A DNA stretch of 64,000 nt from Juglans regia (GCF_001411555.2 NC_049901.1:27794372-27858371), one strand, 5' to 3'; counted from the first letter of the stretch, positions 47,041-60,500 are shown. Notes: a model not told the origin generated them from the letters alone. Numbers and translations are program-made.

Positions 47041-48116
47041 GAGTATTATTGCTTATATCGGTGTAGATATAGAATATCTTTTAGCAGTTAGAGGAAGGAT
47101 ATTGAAGGTTGATGAACTAGTATTTCTGCGTATTTGAAGTTTGTTTTGATTTTGAGGATCTTATGGAATTTATGTTTAGAAGAGTAAAGTGTTTGGGAGA
47201 AGCTTTGGCCTTAGTATGATTCATTTATGATAGTAGTTTTATCCAGCCGCAATTAAATGGTTTCTAGCAAAGCATTGTCTTTGTGGATGCATAGATCACC
47301 CTTATATTGGAGACTTTTATATGTGGAGTAAAATTTTGGTCTTGAGGATTTACGTGGATAGTAGAAATAGATCCTTTTGTTTCAAGTTAGAATAAGAGGC
47401 AGCTCATGATGGATAGAAGAGCTATGCCAAATCATAAGAGAGAAAGTCTTGAGTTTAGGTTAATAGTTAATCGTTTATCTGGGTACCACCTAGGAGGAGG
47501 GACGATTTGTTTTGGTTATAAAGGAGTAAACTAGTCCTAGACAGATAGGATTCCCTAAGGAAATTGAGAAATTTAATTTAGTTGCGTATGGATTAAATTC
47601 TTCCAAATTGAATTGCGCGAATACTTGAAGTTTTAGATTTAGAGAGTATGCTGGTACGACTTGATCTACTTTGTGGAAGGATTCTGGTACAAGTTTATGA
47701 TTTGAGAGAGATAGTTAAGGAATGGTAGAATCTCAGTGGTATATATATTTATGTGGTGAATAACTCTTTGAGTAGTAAAGAAAGTAGTGATTTCACTTAA
47801 GCAAGGATTTAGTATCCTAAAAGGCTAGCCTAGAATTCATTAGCAATGACCTCTATGAGTGTTATACTTTTCTCTATTATGGTGGTAGTTATTTTGGGTA
47901 ACCATGTGGGCTATGAGAGGAAGGTGTTACCTCTTGAAGAACATCATCTACCTCTACACTCGACTATGTGGTTAGACCGAGATAGCTTCAAAGTGAGGAT
48001 GGCATGGGATGGAACTGAGTCCATCAGAGCAACAGAAGGGCATGCTATAGCCATCAACACCGAGCCTACAACGTCAGGATCATCTATGCCAACAACTCAC
48101 TGCGAACGTTTGCTGG
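47041..48116 (+). other. Decayed interior of LTR element, plus copy 1
   Basis: Collinear with the minus-strand interior (20.7-21.7 kb) up to about 47.95 kb (GTAACCATGTG, GAAGAACATCATC). After that 47.96-48.116 kb is unrelated to both interior and LTR, and the polypurine tract and the first several hundred bases of the following LTR are missing. No reverse transcriptase or integrase. Confidence 0.55.
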
Positions 48117-50564
48117 TAGAGGGTTTCAACCCTAGTGAGACCCTCAATGGTTAGAATCTAATTGAAATCCCAAAAGCTTGGTTGAAACCGAGACCCTAAA
48201 CGGTTTCTCCAAACCCTAAAGTTGGCCTCCAAACCCTATTTGATCCAATTTTTAGCATTGTGTTTAATCACTTAATTAAATCACTTCGACATACTATTAA
48301 TTCTTCAAATTCATGTTTTGACATCATTATCCAACCCTTTAAACCTTAAAATTTTGATTGGGCCAAGAAAAATTAGTTTTGGGCTTGATAGCATTCCAAA
48401 CCCTAATCAAACCCTTTCTAAACTCCAAATTGAAGCCCACTAGTTTAAGGCCCACAAATTTTGGCCACTTTGGCAAATTTTATTGAGGAAGTCTCCACCC
48501 ACCCATGGCTAACCATCCATTGCTCATGACACCCCAAAGTCATCCTTGATGTGAGGGGAAAAAGCCACCTCATTACACTCCTTCTAGAAGGTAGCAGTAG
48601 CAGCCTACTCCCCCTCCACGATTCTTGATTTTTTGTGACCTAAGCACCATCCCTCAAGGGTCATTCAAGCTCATACTTCACCCTAAAGAATTATAGAGGC
48701 ATGCAAGGTATCCTTCCTTTCATTTCATCACTTCCCATCCCCGTTCTTAGAGAGAAACACTTAGTAGCTCTCTTGGGAAGTTTTCTAAGTTATATTGTGT
48801 GGCTCTTTAAAACCCTTTGTAAGTATTTTCTCTCAATGACTCCTTCATGAAATTTTTCCTTCTTTGAGTCTAGTTTATGTGGATATCTTATTTGTTTCAT
48901 TTCGTGGTGATTTGATAGGTAAAAAGTTGTTTTAACCATGGAAAAGTTATTTTGGACTTTAAACTAGAGAGTGTGTTTTGTTTTGGAGTTTTTGACCAAG
49001 CTAATGGACATATCTTGGTCCGAAAATGTTATGGAGTGTTGTTAACATGTTTTGGTGAATGTTCAGTAAGGATTTTTTGCATGACTAAAGTTTTTGATGA
49101 AATATTTTCTTAGATATAGAAACTTAGAAACTTGAAGTGGAAGAAAAGTTTCTGTTTTGAGCAAGTTGGAATATTTCGTGGTCTAATCTTACTCCAATGG
49201 TTTTGATATATTTATTTGATGATCCTAAGACTCTTTTATGCATGTTGGAATGTTTGTTTTTTAAGATATTTAGTATTAGTTTCAAATATATGATTTTTCT
49301 ATGCAAGAGGATTTCGATTAGACCTAAGATTTGTTGTTTTTGGGTTAGATCCATGTCTTATTGATTTTTAGCCATGTGATTTTAAGTTTGATGGTTGGAT
49401 CTTCTTTAGGACACATTTTTAAACCTTGTGATGTTTTAGTTTGAAGATCTCATCTTTTTAAGCCATGGATCAAGAGATTGATCAAACTAGTTAAGAAAAA
49501 GTTTATGTTTTTGGACTAAGTGTAGAACCGAAAACTCCAAGTGTTATTTTGTGATTTTTGATGACTTTTGTTTGTTAATTGAAAGCATAGTTAATCTTAG
49601 GATGATGTTATGAACATGTTAGATGTAAGACTTTAATTTTCTCAAATTGTTGAAGACATTTTGAATAAGGTCAAAACTTGAGTTTCAAAGGTTCGTTTTT
49701 GGTTAAAAAAATTGGATCTTTTTAATAAAACTTTTGGTGGTGATGATTAGAATTTATTTTAATGGATGTTTAAGTATGTTTTTAAACTTAGGATAGGAAG
49801 ATCTTTGTTGCAAAATTTCAGTTTAATCATGAGTTTTGAAATTGGAAGAAATTGCAACACAAATAAAGAGAAATGGCCTATGGATGTTTCAGCCCCTAAA
49901 GAGTTTTCATGGTTGTGCTTAGTTTTAAATTTTTCTGATTTGATATTTGAGTTTAGGACAAAAGTTACATGAGATATGTAAATTTTGGTGATTTTTGGAG
50001 TTAGAATGCAAAATCCTTAAGTTAGGGGTAAAATAGTCATTTCCCACATGTAGAGGGTAAAATGATAATTTTACTCTAAGTTAATATTTTTTCCAAATTA
50101 CTAATAAGTTCTAACTTTTAGAAATCACTACTTTCAATTCCTTGTGATCGCACTTGAGTTTTTGCTTAAAAATGTGAAAATTGAGGTAAGTTAGCTTTTA
50201 ACTTACTATTAGTTTAATGTGTATGGGTGACAAGTAAAAGGAACTACAGTGTATGTATATATGTTATCTTATGTGCCATGCCAAGTCATTACATATTCAT
50301 CTGCCACACTGAATTTAGTCTGTCATGAATTATGCATCTATTACACAAGATATTCTGTCACGTTTTACTATACATTGCGAGTACGTCTTTAGTATGACAT
50401 CTATTACATGTATGTCATGTCATGTAATATTCATAGTTGCAAGCATGTCATGTTAAGTATGTGGTCTGTTACAAGTTATGCCATGTTACAAAATATTTCT
50501 ATCTCTAGTAAGTAATATCTTTGAGTTACGTTCAAGTCAGTTATGTCTAGGTTACTCACGATGT

Positions 50565-50869
50565 AATCACCATGATTGTCTGAGCATCGCCCTTTGTAAT
50601 TCACGAGAGTAACTTCTGGCAAAATCATTTTGATTGTCAGAATTCTGTTCAAGTTTAGTTATGCATATACTCCTGGCGTAATCATTCTGATTGTCAGAGT
50701 ATTATTAGATACTCTTGGTGTAATCATTTTGATTGCTAGGGTAAGTGTTTTAAAATACTAATGATGGAATCATTCTGATTGTCTGAGTATCTCTAACGAA
50801 ATATGTTGGGCGGAATCATTTTGGTTGTTCATTATTCCTGACGAATTGACTTGCGAAATCATTTTGATT
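50565..50869 (+). repeat. Array of seven AATCA-NNN-TGATT inverted repeats in LTR
   Basis: Units start at 50565, 50623, 50680, 50722, 50768, 50814 and 50857. Six can form a perfect 5-bp stem with a 3-base loop (CCA, TTT, TTC, TTT, TTC, TTT); the one at 50814 has a G in the 3' arm. Spacing is 42-58 bases. Related units are at 44706 and 44752. The array sits between the two LTR minisatellites, the same place as the CCACA/TGTGG array of the minus-strand LTRs. Confidence 0.75.
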
Positions 50870-51544
50870 GTAAGAATTCAAGTCCAAGTTCTTGTTAAGT
50901 AAAGAAGTCAGTTCAACTTCATGTAAAGTTAAGTTTTAGTTCAGGTTCAAGTTCATGTCAAGTTAAGTTTCAGTTCAAGTTCAGGTCAAGTTAAGTTTCA
51001 GTTCAAGTCCAAGTTCATGTTAAGTAAAGCTTCAGATCAAGTTCATGTCAAGTTAAGTCATAGTTTAAGACCAGTTTAGTTTAAGCAAGTCAAGTTCAGT
51101 TCACATTTCAGTTTAAGTTGTGTCAGTTATGCTATGATTACTTATGACTTTGATTATGCGTTCATGCTTTTACTACCATGCATGCATCATTAACCTGTGT
51201 GGATATTGTCTGTTAACTTGCTGATATTTGTAATCAAATCTCATTGTGGTAGTCCCAACTATCAATCCCCCCAAATGGTAGATCCTATTACAGGATCTGA
51301 AGAAGAGCTGGGAATTGACCAACTGGAAACAGTCGACTAAGTGACGGTGCGAAGTTGATGATAGTATATTAGTTAACTTAAATTACTACATTTACTATGG
51401 AGTTGCATCTCTAATACTTATTGGATCATAGCCATTTTGGACTAGCTTTATGATCTCAGTTGTTTAGTATGTCCTTTTGTATGAAGTATCTTTTAAGTAT
51501 TTGGGATATTTTCAGTTTAGTGCATGGTATTGCTAAAGAAAAAT

Positions 51545-51553
51545 AATTATCCA
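51545..51553 (+). repeat. Target-site duplication of LINE-3 (other copy 63165-63173)
   Basis: AATTATCCA lies before the LINE-3 5' end and after its poly(A). The uninterrupted LTR reads AATTATCCGCTGCGAATATTG at this point, confirming the site. Confidence 0.85.
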
Positions 51554-51641
51554 GATGTCGAAAAAAGTCACTTGGAGTCTGGGAGTGCCTTCGTTTCTCT
51601 GGGAGAAAGTGTGAGGTTTCAGTGCCTTGGGGTTTCACTCA

Positions 51642-51762
51642 AAGGCTTACGTCTCACTTGATGTGAGTTTCGTGGTTGGTTTGCTATTTTTGGTATCTTC
51701 ATAAGGCTTACGGCTCACCTCATTTGAGTTTCGTGGTTGGTTTTGTTATTGGTATCTTCATA
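51642..51762 (+). repeat. Tandem 61/60-bp repeat in LINE-3 5' leader
   Basis: Units 51642-51702 and 51703-51762 both run from AAGGCTTACG to GGTATCTTCAT, sharing GAGTTTCGTGGTTGGTTT. The ORF1 ATG follows at 51763. Repeated monomers in the leader recall the promoter monomers of some mammalian L1 families; a promoter role here is inference. Confidence 0.8.
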
Positions 51763-53339
51763 ATGGAGGCAGAAGACTTGGCAACACAATGGGAGAGGCT
51801 TCATCTCTCAAAAGAAGAAAGTTCTTTTTTCCATGCAAATCCAGAACAATACACCGAGGAAGCTGCACGGGGCAAATACTATCTTGTTGGAAAGGCCCTA
51901 ACTGAGAAGAGTGTCAATAGTGAGGGTTTTAGGGTCACGATGTCTCAGATATGGAAGTTGGATGGGTGGGTTATTTTCAAGAAGTTGGGAGAGCAATGTT
52001 TTCTGATTGAATTCCAAAAGCTGGTAGATAAAGAGAGAGTACTACGTGGACGTCCATGGTTCTTTGATAGACACCTTCTGACCATGATGGAAGTGGATGA
52101 AAAAATATCCATCCATGCATTACATTTTCACTTTGAACCCTTTTGGGTGCAGCTGCATAACCTTCCGTTAGCCACCATGACAGAAGACTTTGGTCAGCAA
52201 TTTGTAGGATCAATTGGTCACGTTATCAAAGTTGAAGCTGAGGTTGATGGACGTGCTTGGGCGAGGTGTCTCAGAGTAAGGGTAGCGGTGGATCTCCATA
52301 AACCTTTACTGAGAGGGAAATGGCTGAAGCTAGGTGAAAAACAGCATTGGATTTCCTTTAAATACGAACGTTTACAAAACTTTTGTTTCAAGTGTGGGGT
52401 GCTATCTCACAAAGGAAGAAACTGTGCACGGCTGAGAGCTGAGCAACAAGGAGATGAACAGGCCTAGTATCAGTTTGGCCCCTGGTTACGAGGGCAACCC
52501 ATGAACACAAACATTTTTGACAGGCACAAGTATGGTGGTGGCGGAGGTGAAAACCACTGCAGTGGTGAACAGAAAGGAGATAGTGATCGTAATAATTGAG
52601 AAGACTCAAAGTACAATGGTAATGCTTGCAAAGTGGAAGTCATAGCAGGAAAGCAGGATGTCTTCAGTAGAAAATGAGGAAAAAAGAAAGAAAAGGGTCC
52701 ACTCTCAACCACCAACAAAAGAAACAATAGTAGGCGAGGATCCAATTCAGGGTGGTTATCTTGGGAACCAGTTTAAAGATCAGATAGGAGATCACCTCCC
52801 AGAAGTCAAGCAGTCAACACACGTGCATGAGGTGCTTAGTTTCGAGGGAGCCACTAAAGCTACTGATATGCAAGGGATCCAAAAGAGCATGGGATATGGG
52901 TCTGAATTACCAAAAGAGGCCTCCACGTGCAGAGCAGAAAACTGGTCCCCCACTTATGATCCTGAAAAGTGGGAAGTCCTACAAAGGAGTGAGGTGGATA
53001 CTACTAAAAGGCCTGCTATTACTAGGCAGGAAAATTTTGGGGACAGGCAGGTTGGATAGTATAGATGATCATGTGAACCCTAGTAGGGTTGACTTGGTAA
53101 GCACTGTCAGAAGGTGGAAAAGGAAAGCCCGTGAAAGAACCATCCATGAGGAAGGCAATGGTGGTGCCCCTCTGACTGAAACCTCTAACAGGTGCACCAA
53201 AGTGTTTTACTAGAGAGGATGCAAGAGAAGGAACACACATAGTAATTATGTTTCAAAAAAGTTTAAAGAAGATGATGATAAGAATGAAACATTGCTTGCT
53301 CAGGCAAAGGCTGGTCTCCAGCCCTACCATAATCAATGA
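51763..53339 (+). pseudogene. LINE-3 ORF1 (DUF4283 plus CCHC knuckle), broken
   Basis: The start at ATG 51763 (MEAEDLATQWERLHLSKEE) is preferred over an earlier in-frame methionine that lies within the leader repeats. The DUF4283-like part includes GRPWFFDRHLLTMMEV, QLHNLPLATMTEDFG and WARCLRVRVAV. The zinc knuckle CFKCGVLSHKGRNC (near 52385-52426) is intact. A stop at 52465-52467 precedes YQFGPWLRG, which should have continued the protein. After more frame changes the C-terminal part has VRRWKRKARERT (about 53110) and, beyond a stop at 53211, a tail ending KAGLQPYHNQ at TGA 53337-53339. That TGA overlaps the ORF2 ATG. Confidence 0.88.
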
Positions 53340-56239
53340 GTATCTTGGCGTGGAACTGTCGAGGGCTTGGGAACCCTTGGTCAGTTAGTGTCCTTAGAAA
53401 TCTATCTAAGGAAAAGTGTCCCATTTTAGTTTTTCAAGTGGAAACTAAAAGTAGAAATAAAAGGATGGAAGTGATTAGGAGAAATTTAAAGATGGATGGG
53501 TGCTTTGCAGTGGACTGTGTGGAATTAAGTGGTGGTATTGCACTTTTATGGAAAGAAAAATGGGATGTAAAAGTGATTAACTATACTAGATGGCATATCA
53601 GTGCACTAATCCAGGAAGATGACAGTGGACCAACATGGTAGTTTACTGGCTTTTATGGCCATCCAGAGACTGGAAAAAGAAGTGGGAGTTGGCAACTTTT
53701 GAAGATGCTTAAACCTTCCAGCCCCATGGCCTGGCTTTGCTCGAGAGATTTCAATGAGATCCTGCACCAAAAGGAGAAAATGGGAGGAGCAAGCAAACCC
53801 TATAAACAAATTGAGGAGTTTAGGCAAGCAATAGACTACTAAGGCCTTAATGACATTCACTCTTAGGGACTAAGCTTTACATGGTCCAATAACAGGCTTG
53901 GAAGGGAATTCACAAAGGAAAAGACAGACAGAGCACTTGGAAATAAGGAATGGAATGATCTTTTCAGTCATGCCTCGGGCACTGCCCTTGCAGCAGTAAA
54001 ATCTGACCATTTCCTTCTCCTCATTGAAACATGCAGAACAAGTAATGGAAGAATGAGAAGAAAAGTGTGCTTCATATATGAAATGGCATGGGAACAAAAG
54101 GAAGATTGCAAAAAGGTCATTAGTGAGGCATGGAAGAAAGATAATGGATCAAGTAGTGAGGCTAGTACTCTGAGGAGACAACTAGATGCCTGCAAACAAG
54201 AGTTACTGGTTTGGCAGCAACAAACTAAAAAACAGCAGGCCTTGAACATTACACAGGGACTACAAAACATTGGTCACCTCCAAGAAACTGGCTCAAGCAG
54301 TCACTTAGCTACCATGAAACAAGCTCAGGAGGATGTGGTGTCTGCCTTGATAGAAAATGATCTAAAGTGGCGCCAAAGGGCAAAGTAACACTGGCTTAAG
54401 CATGGAGATAGAAGAACCCACTACTTTCATATGCAGGCAAGTCAAAGAAGGAAGACCAATACTATCAAATGGGTTGAGGCCTCACGAGGAAGGTATGTAA
54501 TTGAGCAGGCAGAGATTGGAGGTGTGTTCACAGGTTACGTCTCTTCACCTTTTACTTCCACCCATCCCTCAAATTTTGAAAACTGCATGTCTGCTCTGGA
54601 AATAAAACTTGATTTGGAGATGCAGGCTTGGTTAATGATCCCTTTCAATAGAGAACATATAACAGAGCCTATTTTTCAGATGAATCCACTAGGGTCTCCT
54701 GGCCCTAATGGATTCCCAGCTCAGTTTTATCAAAAGCACTGGGAGGTAGTGGGTGAACAAGTGTGTAATTTCGCACTCAAAGTCCTAAACCAGGGTGGAT
54801 CTCTTAAGGAGGTTAATGACACCTTCATTACCCTCATACAAAAAATTAAAAACCCCAAGGGAGTTACTGATTACAGACCTATTAGCTTGTGGAATGTGGT
54901 GTACAAAATAGTCTCCAAAACCCTTGCAAACAGGCTGAAGGCCATCCTGCCTAAGCTTATTTCCCTTAACCAAAGTGCCTTTGTACCCGGGAGACTCATT
55001 TATGATAACACACTAGTTGCCTATGAGATCCTTCATACCATGACCTAAAAAATGAAAGGCAAAATAGGCTTTATGGCTATGAAATTAGATATGAGTAAGG
55101 CCTACGATATGGTGGAATGGCAGTTTGTTGAAGCTATTATGGCCAAGATGGAGTTCCCTCCACATTGGATTAACTTAATTCAAACCTACCTCCATTCTGT
55201 ATCATACTCAATACTGGTTAATGGTGAGCCTCAAAAGTCCTTTTTGCCTTCAAGGGGCCTTAGACAAGGTGACCCTTTATCCCCCTACTTCTTCATTTTA
55301 TGTGCAGAAGCTCTCACTGCCCTTTTAAACAAAGCTGAAGGTTGTGGTGTTTTGACCCCTATCCCTATTGGAAGAGGTTCAGTATCAGTGAATCACCTAT
55401 TTTTTGCAGATGATAGCCTGCTCTTCTGCCAAGCTTCAACTAAGGAACTCATACATGTGCTCAACTTACTTGATATATATGAGAAGGCCTCAGGGCAGGT
55501 GATAAATAAAGACAAAATCTTCGATTTTTTTCAACAGAAACAATGGCCAAGCAATTCAAAAACAAATTTTGGAGATTGCAGGAGTTAAATCTTCTGGCAC
55601 TTTTGAAAGATACTTGGGTCTACCTGCATTGGTGGGAAGAGCAAAGGTGGCATCCTTTCATTCTCTAATTGATAGGACATGGAGTCGAGTTACAAACTGG
55701 AAAAACAAATTTCTCTCTGCAGCAGGGAAGGAAGTTCTCCTCAAAGCAGTCCTTCAAGCCATACCTACCTATGCCATGGGTATGTTTTTGATACCAGCCT
55801 CCATCACTAATAAAATAAATCATTTACTCAAGAAATTCTGGTGGGGCTTCAATAAAGATAGCTCTAAAATTCAGTGGGTCAATTGGAACAGCTCAGCTTC
55901 AGTAAAGACATGGGAGGGCTTGGGTTTCGAGATTTAAGGAGTTTTAATCTAGCCTTACTTTCCAGAAAGGTTGGAGAATTTTACAAAACCCAAACTCTCT
56001 GGTGGCCAGGGTTCTTAAGCAAAAGTATTTCAGCAAAATGGGGCTGTTAAAGCCGAAGTGGGGACAGGGCCATCTTTTGCCTGGAGAGGTATCCATGCAG
56101 GCCTAAGGCTGTTAAAGGAAGGTCTCATATGGAGGGTGGGGAATGGACAACAAGTCAATATCTGGTTAGATAAATGGCTACCCTTCCCCCTCCATATAAG
56201 ATTCAGTCCATCCGAGATGTGGATTGTTGGTGTGATAAA
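53336..56239 (+). pseudogene. LINE-3 ORF2, 5' part (EN and RT), broken
   Basis: Starts MSILAWNCRGLGNPW at ATG 53336. The endonuclease continues through stops at about 53639, 53840 and 53861 (FTGFYGHPETGKR, LSFTWSNNRLG). In the reverse transcriptase I read LGSPGPNGFPAQFYQKHW, ITLIQKIKNPKGV, LDMSKAYDMVEW, RGLRQGDPLSPYF and FFADDSLLFC. Stops occur at about 54386 and 55046 and a frameshift near 55560. The sequence breaks off after DVDCWCDK, where LINE-4 is inserted, and resumes at 61967. Confidence 0.9.
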
Positions 56240-56288
56240 TGTCTTTTACCACCCTTCTCTTTCTTGCTACATTTGACGTAAGTTCTCT

Positions 56289-57567
56289 ATGGCTGCTGCT
56301 GCTGATAATGGAGGTCGACGTCCCTTCGTGGATCTCATATCGGTGGTCCCTCAGCCTCTTCCAGAAATGTCTATGGTGCACCGTGTGCCGAAATCCAAGG
56401 ATGGCGAAATCTTTTTCTAGTTTTCTAAGGAGGAAACCCAACGAACTGCTGAGCCTTTTCGGTACTCGATTGTTTTGAAATTTCTGCGGAACCAACCATC
56501 CTTGGATGCTATTAGGGCCTTCATTCACAAGCGATGGAATCTTGATGGCATTCCAGTCGTTTCTAATATGAGGCATCCTCGGAATGTATTTATCAGAATG
56601 GTTTTGGAAGAGGACTGCATGAAGGCTATGTCTCGTGAAGTTAACGATATTGATGGGGTTCCCTACCGTCCATTTCACTGGACTCCAGAATTTAAAGAAG
56701 AAGAAGAACCATATATTGTACCGGTTTGGATTGTACTTCCAGGTTTGCCTCCTAACTATTATCATGAGTCTTTTCTTAAAATTCTTAAAGCCCCTATAGG
56801 TAGATTTATTAGAAGTGATAATTCCACTCGTTGTGCTACTCGAACCGATGGTGCTCGTATTTGTGTGGAAATGGATGCTGCAAAGCAACCTTTACCTTAT
56901 TTTTGGATTGGGATGCCTGGTCTAGGAGCTAGCCGAAAGCAAGAAATTATTTATGAAACTCTGCTGGTGTTCTGTTCTAAGTGTAAAATACAGGGGCATA
57001 ATTCAAAGACTTGCCGTGCTGGGAAAAAGAATGCAGGAGGTAAGGTGTGGGTTCGGCAACAAGAACCGATTGTGGAAGAGTCGAAGGAAAAGATTCCTAC
57101 TCCAGTTGTGGATGATAAAGAAGTTGAAACAAACCAAGATACTGAGGAAAATCGGGTGTTAGGTGAACCCATTCTTTTGGTTGAGGAGTTGGAACCAGAA
57201 AAGGATCAAGAGGAAAATCCTGAGATTGCGGATCCTGCGGAAGAAATGAACCCAGTAAGTTTTGAAGGCAGAATGCTCTACCCAGCTAATGGAAGCAGAG
57301 TTGGAAACGGACAGGAGGGAGGGGGAAGTTGTTCCTAGTTCAGAGGAAAGGGAGGTTGATAATGTTCACGAGGAAGAGGTACTCTTGGAAGATGGTTCGA
57401 TGTCTGATCCGGAACCTGAGAAAAATGCGAAAGTATTTTTGCAGGAGAAGGAATATCATTCGGACGCAGAGGATGAAGTCGTAAAGAGAAAATATCAGAA
57501 GCGGCAGTTTGAGAAAATCAGGAGTTCCAGGCGGGTGATCACTAGAACACAAAAGTTTACTCAATGA
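56289..57567 (+). pseudogene. LINE-4 ORF1 (DUF4283-like plus CCHC knuckle), one stop and one frameshift
   Basis: ATG at 56289 (MAAAADNGGRRPFVDLIS). An in-frame TAG at 56418-56420 interrupts the N-terminal part; the frame then continues through FLRNQPSLDAIRAFIHKRW, YRPFHWTPEF, VPVWIVLPGLPPNYYHE and CVEMDA. The knuckle reads CSKCKIQGHNSKTC (C-X2-C-X4-H-X4-C, about 56971-57012). The C-terminal part is acidic. A frameshift near 57300 moves to the frame that ends RRVITRTQKFTQ at 57567. The stop TGA (57565-57567) overlaps the ORF2 ATG (57564). RNA-binding role inferred from the family. Confidence 0.87.
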
Positions 57568-60500
57568 CAGGATCAATCTTAGTCTGGAATATAAGAGGAT
57601 TAGATACTTCCAAGAGACGTTTACAAAAATTGCTGATTAAACACAAGCCGAAGATGATAGTGTTGCTGGAACCGTTTCAGAGTGTGGATAAAATCCAGGT
57701 GTTCATGCGGATGTTGCGGTTTGATAAGGTAATAACGAATGAGAATGATGGTGGGAAAATCTGGGTATTTTGGAAAAGTGAAGTGGACGTGCAGGTTGTT
57801 TGCATGAGTTCGCAGTATGTGTCTTTAAGTATTAGCGAAAGGAGATATTCATTTCTTGGGTAATTTTATTTATGCTAAGTGTAATAGGTATGAGAGACAG
57901 ATGCTTTGGGAGGAGCTGAGTTCGGATAGAATGGGTGTTGAGCCTTGCTTGTTTGCTGGGGATTTCAATATAATTCGGTCGGACGTGGAAAGGTGTGGTG
58001 GTCGTCCATGGACTAGAGTTGCAATGGATGAGTTTAATAGATGGATTCATCAGGGCAGGCTGATGGAAATGAATTCACAAGGGGGAAAGTTTACATGGTG
58101 CAACGGTCAGCAGGGATTATCTGGAGCTTGGGCAAAGTTGGATCGAGTGTTAGTTGATGCAAATTTCCTGACTTTATTCCCGAGTGCTCATTGTTTGTAT
58201 CTTCCAAGGACAACGTCGGATCACTGTCCTATGTTTATAGAATTTTTAATTGATCCTTTTACTTATGGCTCCCCTCCATTTCGATTTCGGCAAATGTGGG
58301 TTGAGCACCCGGATTTTATGAATTTTGTTCAAAATGTGTGGTCTGAATCTGTTACAGTTTCGGGGCTTTTAAATTAGCTAGCAAACTTAAAAAGCTTAAG
58401 GTGGCGTTACGTGAATGGAACAAGAGGGTGTTTGGGAGAACTAATAATCAGATTGCTATTCTTGAAGAAAAGGTTGAGAGTCTTGAACATTTGTTGCCGA
58501 GAGATTGGGATAATGATATTGAAAGGGAGCTAGTGCGGTGTTCTAATGAGTTGTCTTCTTGGAGGCGAAGGGAGGATATAAGACTGGCTCAGATGGCTAA
58601 AATCAAGTGGAGAATGGATGGTGATAGGAACTCAAAATTCTTTCATGTTTGGTTATCTAATAAAAGGTGTAGGAAAATTCATAAGCTGATAACTTCTAAT
58701 GGGATGGAGTTTAATTCTCCGGAAGAAATTCATCTTGGTGCCGTTGATTATTTTTCTGAGTTTCTTCATAGATCTAACCCGGCAAGGGAGGTGCCAGATT
58801 TAACAAGCTTGATATCTTCGGTTATTGATGAAGAGGATTGTGTTCGGCCTTGTGGGATCCCTTCGTTGGTTGAAGTGAAAGAGGCCCTATCATCTATTCC
58901 TATAAATAGTTCTCCGGGTCCAGATGGTTTTGGCGTGGGTTTTTTTATGAGTTGCTGGGAGGTGGTTAAATTGGAGGTCTTTGAAGCTATTTCAGAATTT
59001 TTTCTATCCAAAAGTCTTCCGAGATTTTATTCGGCTTCTTTCATTGTGCTTATCCCGAAGGTAGATGTGCTTTCGGGGTTTGATAAATTTAGGCCAATAA
59101 GCCTTTGTTCAGTCTTCTATAAAATTTGTTCAAAAATTATTGTGAATCGTATGACAAGTCTTCTTCCCAAAATGATTTCTCTAGAGCAAGGAGCGTTTAT
59201 ACCTGGACGAAGTATTTTTTAGAATATTAGTCTTACTCAGGAAATGGTTCATTCACTGAAGAGGAAGACACACGGTGGTAATATTATGATTAAAGTTGAC
59301 ATGGCTAAAGCATATGATCGGGTGGAGTGGAACTTTTTGATTGAGGTATTGAGGTGTTTTGGTTTTCCTTATCCTTTTTGTGAACTTATTCGTGCTTGTA
59401 TTTCGAATGTGTGGTATTCTGTGATGTTAAATGGAACGACGAAAGGTTTCTTTCAAGGGCGGCGGGGTTTGCGCCAAGGGGATCCCCTTTCGCCTTATCT
59501 CTTTATTATCCTTCAAGAAGTGCTTTCTAGACTTTTGAAACAAAGCTTTATTGAAAAAAAGATTGGAAAATTTTCCCAAGCAAGAGGTACTCCTCATATT
59601 TCTCACCTTATGTACACTGATGATATTGTAATTTTTCTTAATGGAGGAAAGAAATCGGTGAGGGAACTGTTGTTGGTGTTTGAAAAGTATGAATATTGGT
59701 CAGGTCAGCAACTTAGTAAAGAAAAGACGGCCATATTTTATTCTCTAAAAATTTCGTTAGTAAGAAAGAGAGCTCTTAAAAGGCTGACAGGGTTCTTCGA
59801 AGGTTTGTTTCCTTTTAAATATCTTGGGGTTCCGATTGTATTGGGACGTCTTAAGCATGAGCACCTAGAGGAGATGATTAACAAAGTCTGAAACAAAATC
59901 AGTGGTTGGAAAATGAAATTATTATTAGCGGGTGGCCGTTTGATTCTTCTTCGCCATGTGCTGTCTAGTATGGCTTTACATCATATATTTGCAGTATTGC
60001 AGGTTCCCCACTCTATTATTAAAGAGCTAAACTGAATGATGAGCACATTTCTTTGGGGAGAGTTTAATGGTAAAAGTAAAAAAAAATGGGTGGCATGGGA
60101 GAGTATTTGTAAGCCAATTGAGGAGGGTGGACTTGGTTTGCGGAATTTGGGGGATATACAAAAAGCTTTGCACATGAGGTTTGCATGGAATTTATTGAAA
60201 GGAGAATCCCTGTGGGCTAGTTTCTTTAAGGGAAAATATGTGGGATCTTCAATTTGGTGTCTCATTGATATGAGAAAAGGAACGAGGTTTTGGAAAATGA
60301 TTGTCAAAAGTATTCCGAGTGTACTTGATAATGCAAAGTGGAGAGTTAGAGATGGTAATATTTTATTTTGGTATGACAAATGGAGAGATGGGGGTCCTCT
60401 AATTGATGAGTTCCAGATAGTGGGTAATCCGATGTTGAAAGTTAAAGAGTGCAAGTTGTCCAATAGTTGGGATGTGGATTTGTTGAGTACGTTGGTTGGA

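Larger units (their letters stand above)
48117..51553 (+). repeat. LTR of long-LTR family (plus), part 1; continues at 63165-63314
   Basis: Collinear with the reverse complement of the long LTRs from GGGTTTCAACCCTA on. The LTR 5' end (about 0.65 kb) is missing. The LTR is interrupted by LINE-3 and resumes at 63165 (AATTATCCATTGCGAATATTGC), ending CACCACA at 63314 directly before a primer-binding site. It is a diverged subfamily: its stem-loop array has a different sequence from the minus-strand copies. Confidence 0.8.
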
